This document shows, piece by piece, positions 25,964 through 34,300 of a stretch of DNA of 64,000 nt. Position 1 is the stretch's first letter; every line of letters begins with the position of its first letter. This DNA is from Methylomonas rhizoryzae. GTDB lineage: Bacteria > Pseudomonadota > Gammaproteobacteria > Methylococcales > Methylomonadaceae. The DNA is taken from assembly GCF_008632455.1 (NCBI RefSeq), contig NZ_CP043929.1, positions 3,844,001 to 3,908,000 on the forward strand. The letters run 5' to 3'. Below the pieces are notes generated by a model, which searched no databases, had not been told where the DNA came from, and saw only the letters and a program-made list of their open reading frames with translations. The translations under genes were made by a program, and so were the position numbers.

Positions 25964-26574
25964 CAAGGCTGATAAACGAAAGCCGAATGGTAGCCGTTGC
26001 GTGCGGAAAATTCCCAGTCTTGCCCGTAGTCCCGATAACGGTAGCGGGCGGATTTGGCCACCACGGCCGGATGACTGGGCACCACGCACAAAGGCGGGTT
26101 GGCAATAGTCGCATCGCCGCCGGTAATGCCGCGTATGCTTTGAATTTCCGCCTCCGCCACGCCCGGAATATGCAAACTGCGGCTGTCGCCTTGCTCGCGG
26201 TAATCGATTACCACTTTCCGAACGCCCCACACCTCGCCGATCAATGCGGCCAACACGCCGGGATGGCCGCCTGCCCGGCCGGTAAAGATAGTAGTCAAGG
26301 CTTGAGTTTGCGAGGCATCGGCCCGCAGGTCCAGATATAGCGCCGCCTGCCAGCCGCCGTCTATCATGTTGCCCTTAGCGTAACAGGCCAAGGCTACGTT
26401 CAAACCGTCCAAGCCGACCTCGGCGCAATAACCATTGTCGATGTGCCAAGCCGCCAGCAACTTGCATTCGCCTTCACTGGCCGGCTGCAACCATACGCAC
26501 GGGCAAGCCACTTCGCAATTACAGGTTTCGAAGTAGCGGCCCTGCAAGCGCCAATCAATGGTTTCGGCAGCCAT
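25963..26574 (-). CDS. DUF1326 domain protein, cysteine-rich N-terminus
   Basis: The 203-residue protein starts MAAETIDWRLQGRYFETCNC and continues EVACPCVWLQPASEGEC, the cysteine-rich opening typical of DUF1326. The remainder is a beta-rich domain with repeated short strands. ATG 26574 overlaps the SDR stop as TGATG. DUF1326 and DUF2182 genes are often neighbours, which implies a joint role. I infer metal or sulfur handling from the cysteines only. Confidence 0.8.
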   Translation of the reverse strand: MAAETIDWRLQGRYFETCNCEVACPCVWLQPASEGECKLLAAWHIDNGYCAEVGLDGLNVALACYAKGNMIDGGWQAALYLDLRADASQTQALTTIFTGRAGGHPGVLAALIGEVWGVRKVVIDYREQGDSRSLHIPGVAEAEIQSIRGITGGDATIANPPLCVVPSHPAVVAKSARYRYRDYGQDWEFSARNGYHSAFVYQP

Positions 26575-27308
26575 CAAAACGGCTCCTTGTAAGGACGCAA
26601 ATCGATTTCGTGCGTCCAGGCGCTGGGATGTTGTAAATGCAACTGCCAATACGTTTCCGCTATCGCTTCCAGCTGCAACAGCCCGTCCTGCCCTTTGGCC
26701 GTCACGAACCGGGCAAACTGTCCGCGCGAACGCTCCCCGTCTATCACGCCGTCGATCACCGCGTGCACCACGTGTATGCCCTGCGGCCCGAACTCGCGGG
26801 CCATGCCTTGCGCCAACGCCCGCACGCCGGCTTTGGCAACGGCAAATGCGGTGAACGGCGGCTTCGCCCGCAAAGACGCGGTCGCGCCGGTGAAAATGAT
26901 GGTACCGTGGCGTTGCGCCTGCATATACTTGGCGGCCTCACGGCCGAACAAAAACGCCCCCAGACTGTTTTGCTTCCATAACGCGGTAAACATGTCCAGA
27001 TCGGTTTGCAGTAGCGGGGCCGACCAATTGCTGTCGACGTTGTAGGCGGCGATCTGCAAATCCTCGCCATCCGCAACGGCTTCGTTAAACAGCTTGACCA
27101 CGTCGGCTTCCACGGTGGCGTCGGCAACCACCGGGATTACCGAACCACCCTTGGCGGCTATAGCGTCGGCCACCTTGGCCAAGCGATCCGGGCTACGTCC
27201 AGCGATAAACACCCTTAAGCCTTCGGTCGCAAACCGTTGTGCCAAAGCCGCCCCCAAACCTTGCAACGGCCCGACTCCCAATACCAGCGCGGTTTTATTA
27301 GCGGCCAT
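26574..27308 (-). CDS. SDR-family oxidoreductase lacking the catalytic tyrosine
   Basis: The 244-residue Rossmann protein has the dinucleotide motif LVLGVGPLQGLGAALA and a REFGPQGIHVVHAVIDG segment. At the active site, the usual YxxxK reads FAVAK (in PFTAFAVAKAG): Tyr is replaced by Phe while Lys stays. A subgroup of SDRs shares this Phe, so the change may be ancestral. Classical dehydrogenase chemistry is nevertheless doubtful; NAD(P) binding appears intact. A ribosome site (AGGAG) precedes ATG 27308. It is coupled to DUF1326 downstream. Confidence 0.8.
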   Translation of the reverse strand: MAANKTALVLGVGPLQGLGAALAQRFATEGLRVFIAGRSPDRLAKVADAIAAKGGSVIPVVADATVEADVVKLFNEAVADGEDLQIAAYNVDSNWSAPLLQTDLDMFTALWKQNSLGAFLFGREAAKYMQAQRHGTIIFTGATASLRAKPPFTAFAVAKAGVRALAQGMAREFGPQGIHVVHAVIDGVIDGERSRGQFARFVTAKGQDGLLQLEAIAETYWQLHLQHPSAWTHEIDLRPYKEPF

Positions 27309-27378
27309 CGCTTGCTCCTATCTCACCCGCGCCTGCTACGCTGGCGAACGCGGCTGCCGTTTCTAACGCTATAACCAT
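27298..27378 (-). CDS. 26-residue small reading frame with strong ribosome site
   Basis: ATG 27378 has AGGAGG-type sequence 7 bases upstream and encodes MVIALETAAAFASVAGAGEI plus GASDGR before TAA. It ends 11 bases inside the SDR gene in another frame. It lies in the short gap between methyltransferase and SDR. The strong site and the overlap suggest a coupling peptide that raises SDR translation, or a real small protein. Confidence 0.4.
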   Translation of the reverse strand: MVIALETAAAFASVAGAGEIGASDGR

Positions 27379-27391
27379 GTCAACTCCTCCT

Positions 27392-28045
27392 TTAAACTCT
27401 ACCGAACACCAAAGAAAAGTTGTTGGCCGGCATGTCTATGATTTCTTTCAATTCCAACCCGTGTTTAGCGGCGGCGGCCTTCAAATCGGCGACGTCTTTC
27501 AAGCCCCACTCCGGGACCTGATAAGACGACAGCGTATCGTGGAACTCTTGGTTGGATTCGGTGGTAAACCGCCCTTCCACCTTGAACGGACCGTAGATCA
27601 GCAATATGCCGTCGCTGCACAGCAGATGCGCCGCGCATTCCATCATGCCGTCGGCAATCGAGATCGGCGCCACTTGAAAGATGTTGATGCAAAAAATCGC
27701 ATCGAAGCCGGCTTGCTCTCCGACGTTGAACCAGGTCGCCGGATCGGTTAAGTCCAAATGCGCCGGATCGGCGATATTGTCGTTGCCGTGCTGCGCAGTC
27801 AGCTGTTTGATGTTATCGAACACCTCCTGATCTTTGTCGGTGGGATGAAAATGCAAGTGCTCGAAATGCGGCGCAAAATAATTGATATGCATCCCGCTGC
27901 CGCTAGCCATTTCCAGCACCCGGCCCGCTTGCTTGGGCAATTTTTCCTTGAGCACCCCTAATATCGGTTCGCGGTTACGGTTGCCGGCCCAGGCGACGTA
28001 TTCGCTGAGCGGATGCGGATTTAACGGCGGCTTGTCGGTCATCAT
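27392..28045 (-). CDS. DUF938 SAM-dependent methyltransferase-like protein
   Basis: The 217-residue protein matches DUF938: SEYVAWAGNRNREPILGVL at the N-terminus, the SAM loop RVLEMASGSGMHINYFAP, FHPTDKDQEVFDNI, FDAIFCINIFQVAPI and LLIYGPFKVEGRFT. Start ATG 28045 has AGGAG upstream. It heads the operon with SDR, DUF1326 and DUF2182. A sigma-54-type promoter lies ~90 bases upstream, and the divergent neighbour is a sigma-54 activator. Confidence 0.85.
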   Translation of the reverse strand: MMTDKPPLNPHPLSEYVAWAGNRNREPILGVLKEKLPKQAGRVLEMASGSGMHINYFAPHFEHLHFHPTDKDQEVFDNIKQLTAQHGNDNIADPAHLDLTDPATWFNVGEQAGFDAIFCINIFQVAPISIADGMMECAAHLLCSDGILLIYGPFKVEGRFTTESNQEFHDTLSSYQVPEWGLKDVADLKAAAAKHGLELKEIIDMPANNFSLVFGRV

Positions 28046-28132
28046 GATGTACTCCTGAAAAATGTAGGGTTATAGATTACCGCCTCTAACGGGCGTTTGC
28101 GTAACTCGCCGAAAGGCAAGTCCCCTATCAGC

Positions 28133-28148
28133 AGCAATTTACAGACCA
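28133..28148 (-). promoter_or_regulatory. Sigma-54 (-24/-12) promoter candidate
   Basis: On the minus strand TGGTCTGTAAATTGCT carries the GG and GC doublets in the exact -24/-12 spacing, with TTGCT at -12. It faces the methyltransferase operon. Confidence 0.55.
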
Positions 28149-28176
28149 AAACCATAGCAAGAAAACACCTTTATAA

Positions 28177-28190
28177 ATCAATACATTGAT
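28177..28190. promoter_or_regulatory. Dyad ATCAAT-AC-ATTGAT, candidate activator site
   Basis: A perfect 6+6 dyad lies ~30 bases upstream of the sigma-54-type -24 element and ~70 bases before the activator gene. It could be an enhancer site for the divergent regulator, though it is closer to the promoter than usual. Confidence 0.35.
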
Positions 28191-28259
28191 ATTCATCACT
28201 TGGTCAAATTGCGAATCGATGCTTCAATCTACGAACTATAACTTCACAACCCTGCGCCG

Positions 28260-29810
28260 ATGAGTGGAAACGATTTCTCGCAAATCACCCCAGCGTTCTT
28301 TTTGCAGACCTTTATTTTGGAGTTGATGCACGCCGCCGAGCAACTGGGCGGCGAGTATTGCGAATCGTTGATCGAACACATCGCCAAAAGCGCCGGCCTG
28401 TATTTCGAGCAAACCTACCGCGACGACCACCAGCTGGCCGCGGCTTTGGACCACGACCAGTACATCGACTTGATTTTGGCCCTTAAGAATCATATCGGCG
28501 GCCATTTCTCGCTGGCGTCGACCGACGCCGATACCATAACGGTAATCAATAGCCGCTGTCCGTTCGGCGAGCGGGTAATCAACTTTCCGGAACTGTGCCG
28601 CATGACCTCCAGCGTATTCGGCGGCATCGCCGCCCGCAACTTCGGCTACGCCAAGGTCGAAATTCGCCAGGCCATCGCTCGCCGACACGGCGGTTGCGAA
28701 GTTTGCATACATACCAACCGCGAACAGGCCGCGGACAAACCCGGTTTGGAATATAAGCGCAGCGCCCAGCGGCAGGACAAAACGGAAATCGCCGAATTGC
28801 ATTCGCGCATAGAGCAGCAGATGCGCAAGGTGTGGTGGACAAAAGCCAAGCAACAAGGCGCCAAACCAGCCCCGGCCATCGTCGCCAAATCACCGGCCAT
28901 GCAACAGGTATTGCAGCAAATCGAAGTCGTGGCGCCCACGCGGGCAACGGTGCTGATCAACGGCGAAACCGGAGTCGGCAAGGAATTGGTTGCCCGGGCC
29001 ATCCACGCGATGAGTGCGCGCGAACATCAGCCTTTTGTCGCCATCAATTGCGGCGCGATTCCGGAAAACCTGATCGAAAGCGTGTTGTTCGGCCACGAAA
29101 AAGGCGCTTTTACCGGTGCCGTCGAGGTACATCAAGGCGTATTCGAACGGGCCGAAGGCGGCACCTTGTTTCTGGACGAAGTCGATACCCTGTCGGCCGC
29201 GGCGCAAATTCGCTTGCTGAGAGTCTTGCAAGAAAGCGAAATGGAGCGGGTCGGCGGCAAACATACGTTAAGCGTGGATGTACGCATCGTGTCCGCAACC
29301 AATCGAAATTTGGAACAACGCGTAGAGCAGGGCTTGTTCCGTATGGATTTATTTTACCGGCTGAATGTGGTACGGCTGTGGATACCGCCGTTAGCGCAAC
29401 GCCCTGAAGACTTACCGCATTTAGTACAGTTGATTCTGAAACGGCTGAATGAAAAGTACGACAAACAGGTACAAACGGTCAGCCGTGAGGTGATGGAACG
29501 GATTCGCGCCTATCCCTGGCCCGGCAACATCAGAGAATTGGAAAATATCCTGGAAAGAGCCGTTTTGTTCTGTGCCGGCAGCGAATTGAAGCAATTGCCG
29601 CTGGACCTCAAACCGGCCCAATCCGAGCTGACGGATTGGGCCGCCGGCAAGCGGCAACTGGTCGATGCGGCCGAACAAGATTTCTTAGTCGGGCAATTGC
29701 AATCCTGTCACGGCAACGTCAAACAAGTGGCTGCAGCAATGGGCGTCAGCTCCAGGGCCGTGTACGCCAAATTAAAAAAATTCGGCCTCAACCCGGCCAC
29801 GTTTAAATAA
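28260..29810 (+). CDS. Sigma-54-dependent activator with MetOD1-like cysteine sensor
   Basis: A 516-residue enhancer-binding protein. The N-terminal ~160 residues resemble the MetOD1 sensor fold, with cysteines at 100, 113, 146 and 149 (SRCPFGERVINFPELC, GGCEVCIHT), a likely metal or Fe-S site. The AAA+ domain follows: GETGVGKELVARAIH (Walker A), GAFTGA (sigma-54 contact loop), GGTLFLDEVDTL (Walker B) and FRMDLFYRLNV. A Fis-type helix-turn-helix closes the protein (GNVKQVAAAMGVSSRAVYAK). It is divergent from the operon it probably controls. Confidence 0.92.
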   Translation: MSGNDFSQITPAFFLQTFILELMHAAEQLGGEYCESLIEHIAKSAGLYFEQTYRDDHQLAAALDHDQYIDLILALKNHIGGHFSLASTDADTITVINSRCPFGERVINFPELCRMTSSVFGGIAARNFGYAKVEIRQAIARRHGGCEVCIHTNREQAADKPGLEYKRSAQRQDKTEIAELHSRIEQQMRKVWWTKAKQQGAKPAPAIVAKSPAMQQVLQQIEVVAPTRATVLINGETGVGKELVARAIHAMSAREHQPFVAINCGAIPENLIESVLFGHEKGAFTGAVEVHQGVFERAEGGTLFLDEVDTLSAAAQIRLLRVLQESEMERVGGKHTLSVDVRIVSATNRNLEQRVEQGLFRMDLFYRLNVVRLWIPPLAQRPEDLPHLVQLILKRLNEKYDKQVQTVSREVMERIRAYPWPGNIRELENILERAVLFCAGSELKQLPLDLKPAQSELTDWAAGKRQLVDAAEQDFLVGQLQSCHGNVKQVAAAMGVSSRAVYAKLKKFGLNPATFK

Positions 29811-29837
29811 ACCCTGCCGGTACGCCGCAAACAACCG

Positions 29838-31028
29838 TTAGAGCAAATTGGCGATCGGCACGACCGGTTCGACGTCGGCTTCGTAATCCACGCCGTCGAC
29901 TTCGAAGCCGAACAGCTTCAGAAACTCGTGTTTATAGCCGGCAAAATCGGTAAGTTCGCGCAGATTTTCGGTCTTGACTTGCGGCCACAATGCATTGATT
30001 TGTTGCTGCACCTGCGGCGCCAGTTCTTGCAAATCGGCGCGTAACCGGCCTTCGTCGTCTAAAATCGGCGCCGAATTGTAAAGACTGTCACGGAACAAAC
30101 CGTTGACCTGTTCAATACAGCCTTCGTGGCAGCCTTCGGCCTTCATCACTTTGAACAGCAAAGCCAAATACAAGGGCATGACCGGAATCGCCGCGCTGGC
30201 TTGAGTGACCACCGCTTTCAATACGGACACACGCGCATCGCCGTGCAAAGCCGCCAGTTTGGCGCGAATATCCACTACCCGCTTGTCCAAATCCTTTTTG
30301 GCCGCACCTATGGTGCCGTCCCAATAGATATCCCAGGTGACTTTTTCGCCCAAATAGGTAAACGCGGTGGTTTTAGCCCCCTCGGCCAACACATCCGCCG
30401 CCGCCAAGGCATCTATCCACATTTGCCAGTCTTCGCCGCCCATTACCGCCACGGTGTTGTCGATTTCCTCCTGGCTAGCGGCGGTCAAGGTAAACGACTT
30501 GATCAGCTCCTTGTCGGTATCGATACCGTTTTGCACGAAATCCTTACCTATCGGCTTTAGGGTTGACGTATAGGTAACGCCGGTTTTCGGGTGGGTGCGA
30601 CGCGGCGCGGCCAAGCTGTAGATAACGAGGTCGACTTTGTCCATGTCTTGTTTGATCGCGGCTATCGCTTTGGCTTTAACTTCGTCCGAAAACGCGTCGC
30701 CGTTGATGCTTTTCGCGTACAAACCTTCGGCGTCGGCAAACTTGTGGAATGCCGCCGAATTGTACCAACCCGGCGTAGCCGGTTTGCCTTCGCTGCTTTC
30801 CCGTTCGAAAAACACCCCCAAGGTCTTCGCCCCCGCCCCGAAAGCGGCAACGATGCGCGAGGCCAAACCGTAACCGGTAGAGGCACCCAACACCAATACG
30901 TTTTTCGGACCGTCGCTGATGGCGCTAAAGCTTTTGACGTAATCGATCTGCTGTTTGACGTTGGCTTCGCAGCCGACCGGATGAGAGTTGACGCACATAA
31001 AACCGCGTACGCGAGGTTTGATGACCAT
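29838..31028 (-). CDS. fabV: Trans-2-enoyl-[ACP]/CoA reductase FabV
   Basis: The 396-residue NADH-dependent enoyl reductase completes the fatty-acid elongation cycle. It begins MVIKPRVRGFMCVNSHPVGC, as FabV does. The dinucleotide loop is LVLGASTGYGLASRI, and VIYSLAAPRRTHPKTG precedes the active-site region. Length matches the family. GAGGAG lies upstream of ATG 31028. It converges with the sigma-54 activator 27 bases away. FabV is insensitive to triclosan relative to FabI; no fabI is visible here. Confidence 0.95.
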   Translation of the reverse strand: MVIKPRVRGFMCVNSHPVGCEANVKQQIDYVKSFSAISDGPKNVLVLGASTGYGLASRIVAAFGAGAKTLGVFFERESSEGKPATPGWYNSAAFHKFADAEGLYAKSINGDAFSDEVKAKAIAAIKQDMDKVDLVIYSLAAPRRTHPKTGVTYTSTLKPIGKDFVQNGIDTDKELIKSFTLTAASQEEIDNTVAVMGGEDWQMWIDALAAADVLAEGAKTTAFTYLGEKVTWDIYWDGTIGAAKKDLDKRVVDIRAKLAALHGDARVSVLKAVVTQASAAIPVMPLYLALLFKVMKAEGCHEGCIEQVNGLFRDSLYNSAPILDDEGRLRADLQELAPQVQQQINALWPQVKTENLRELTDFAGYKHEFLKLFGFEVDGVDYEADVEPVVPIANLL

Positions 31029-31211
31029 GTTGCTCCTCGAATAAAGCCTTAAAAAAGAATCGGCGACACTATCGCCCTAGGCGCTAAAGTTTATCCCATC
31101 GCCAGAGGTTACAGGAAAATTAATAGCGACTCGCCTTAACTCAAGCGTCACAAACTGTATCCTGCAGGGTAATGTTTGTTTCAGACGCGATTGGGTTGAC
31201 TGCCGAAAACG

Positions 31212-31245
31212 CGAAAGGGCGGTGCCTTGCGGCACCGCCCTTTCG
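31212..31245 (-). terminator. Strong hairpin after the giant surface-protein gene
   Basis: CGAAAGGGCGGTGCC-TTGC-GGCACCGCCCTTTCG is a perfect 15-base-pair stem. On the minus strand it is followed by CGTTTTC, and it lies 67 bases past the stop of the giant gene. Confidence 0.8.
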
Positions 31246-31311
31246 GCATTTAGGTTTTAAGCGGGCATCCTGCGGCGATTGGATCCGCAAGCGCCCGCCG
31301 GACGGAAGCGA

Positions 31312-34300
31312 TTAAGCCAGCCAGAGCGACTCGTCAGCGTTCGACACGCCCACTTGCGCAATCAAATCGGCAAAACTGATGGCTTGGCCGCCGGCTGCAA
31401 CTACGTCGTCAGTCGACACGTTGAAATACACGTCGGTCATGTCCACGCTTTGACCGTCCGCCAAGGTCGCGCTGCTGCGTTCGAAGTGCAAATTGCCCTG
31501 CGCATCGATAAACGGCAGATCGGTATGGCCTACGGTTAGCGAACTAACGCCGGCCTCGCTCAAACTCATCAGTTCGCCGGCGTCGGTTTGGTGATTGCCG
31601 TTACCGTCTTTCCAAATCAGCAAGCTGCTGAAATCGGCGTCATTGGCATCGACCAGACCGTCGCCGTTGCTATCGAACGCTGCCAATTTGGCAAAACCTG
31701 CACCGATCTCGCTGCCTCCGAACAACTCGCCGATATTGTCGATCAAGCCGTTGCCGTTGCTGTCCACCGCCAGGAAACCGTCGTCGCCGGAAATCCAGCC
31801 GGATTCGACTTTGGTGCCGGTTCCGAACAAATCGAAGCTACCGGCGGCATCGGCACGGCTGACGGTTTGCACGCCGTCGCCGTTTAAATCTATGACAACC
31901 GGAGTAATGGCGGCGTCCCAACTCATGTCGTTTTCGCCGGATACCAATTGCGTGTATTGGGTATATACCACATTCGCCTTGGTGCCGTCGGACAGGGCAT
32001 CGGAGTCAATATTGTCATTAGTGCCGACATTGGCTTTGACGTCCCAATACCAATCGTTCATGTTGGCCCAATAGTTCCAATAGCTGTAATGCGACACGTT
32101 AGCCTTGTCGAAGCACAATCTATAAGTACCCGGATCCAAATTAACGAATTTGTAGTTACCGGCGCTATCGGTGTAGGCGGTTTGAAGAGTTGTGCCGCTG
32201 CTATTTTGCAACATCACCTTCACGCCTTTAATACCGATTTCGCCGACGTCTTGAATACCGTCGTGATCGGAGTCTTCCCAAATGCGATCGCCAATACTGG
32301 CTTTACGGTATAAGCCGGCATCTATGGTCAGATTCTGCTGTCCTGCCGCCAAATCGATTACCGAAGTCTTACCGGATGAGTCGATATCGGAGTCAATCGC
32401 ATCGTTACTGCCTTGATTGGATTTAGTCACGTAATAGCCCGAGGGACTAACCACGGTTACCTGATATTTTCCCGCATCCAAGTTACTGAATTGATAGTAA
32501 CCGCTTGCATCGGTTTTAGTGGTGTAGGCCTTATCGTCCGCCGTATCGAATTTCCCATCCGCTCCAGCATATTGCAATTTGACGGTCACATTGCCGATGC
32601 CATTTTCGCCAGCCTCCTGTTTACCATCCATATCGAGATCTTCCCATACCCTGTCGCCAAGCGAACTTTTCAGCGCACTTGAGCCGGTATAGTTAGCCGC
32701 ATCCGAATCGGTCACTTTAGTACCGCTAATAGAATCGTAACCGGTAACTGTAGCGATATTGGTCCTTAAGCCGGAAACTGCCGCCTCCGAAGCGGTATAA
32801 GTCCAGGACTCGCCAACATCCAAAAACCCGTTTTTGTTACTGTCGCCGCTAACATAAGTAACCGTAGCAATTTTGTCGTCGACTAACGAAACGTTTTTCA
32901 ACGCGGTATCGCCGGTATTTTTCACTATGTAAGTAAAAGTAACGTTGGTGCCGGTTTTAACTTCCAAACCGGGTGCGGCGTCCGCATCGTATAAGGTCGT
33001 GTCGACGGTGCAATTATAGGTATGCTTGCTATCGGTATAGTTACAGCCCAATTTATTCTCGTAAGAGAACATATTGATGGTATCGGTGAAACTACCGCAA
33101 CTCAGCGCATATTTAGTTTGTGCGCAAACCTCTTCTTTGCTGTAGGCAAAATCGACGCCCGTATGGCAAGCATTCAAGTAGGCCGCGACACATTCGCGCA
33201 TCATGACATCCTGACTACCGGTACCTGTCGAACACAAAATATCGTAAAGAGACTTATTACCGCCGCTGCAATTGACCCCGAACACCGAATTGAAAGTATC
33301 GCTTGCCTTGCAATCGCTTATACCATTCCAGCCGGTCGGCGTTTTCGTTTCCTGCCAACCCGACCACCAGTTGTAGCTCCAAGACGACGAGAAATTACAA
33401 TTGGACTTCCAATCGTTAACAGAGGCGCCCTCGCCTCCGCAATTGTTTTTGGTCACGCATTGGGTACTGGAGACGTATTTTTCGACGTCGACACCTATGA
33501 AATAAACGCCCGCATCCCAGCTTAAATCCACTTCGCCCGCTGAGAGAGTGGTTTTATCCATAATCCCGTAATTTAACGGCACAGTTGTCGAACCGTATTG
33601 GGTAGAAACGTCCGAATCCACATTGTCGTTGCCGCCAATATTGGCTTTGGTAAATTGGTAGCCGCTAGGCAAAGTGGATTCGACGATGTCGATGTGATAA
33701 TCGCCAGGACTGAGATTATCGAACAGATAATTGCCGTTAGCGTCAGTCGTGGTGGTTTCAAGTATATTGCCGTATGTACCGGTGTTGTCTCTCAATTCAA
33801 CGGTAACACCGGCAATGCCTTGCTCGCCTGCATCCTGAATGCCATTGGCATTTGCGTCATGCCATATTTTGTCGCCAATCGTTGCCTTCTTAGCCACGAT
33901 ACCGGCGTCCCAGCTCAAGTCGACTTCACCGGAAGTCAACGTGGTTTTATCCATAACACCCCAACTGAGAGGCACAGTTTCCGCTCCGTAAACGGTGGAA
34001 ACATCCGAATCCAGTTCGTCATTGCTTCCCGCATTCGGTGTAGTGAATTCGTAACCGTCGGGCAGGGTATCCTCTTGAATGTCGATGTGGTAATCGCCCG
34101 GTTTTAAGTTATCGAACAAATAATATCCGTTCGCATCGGTCGTCGTGGTCTGCAACACGGCACCAAGGCCATTGTTATCCTTCAAGTCGACCACTACACC
34201 GGCGACGCCGCTTTCTCCGGCATCTTGAATGCCGTTGGCATTGGTGTCATACCAAATTCTATTGCCGATACTCGCTAGTTGATACAAACCGGCGTCTACC

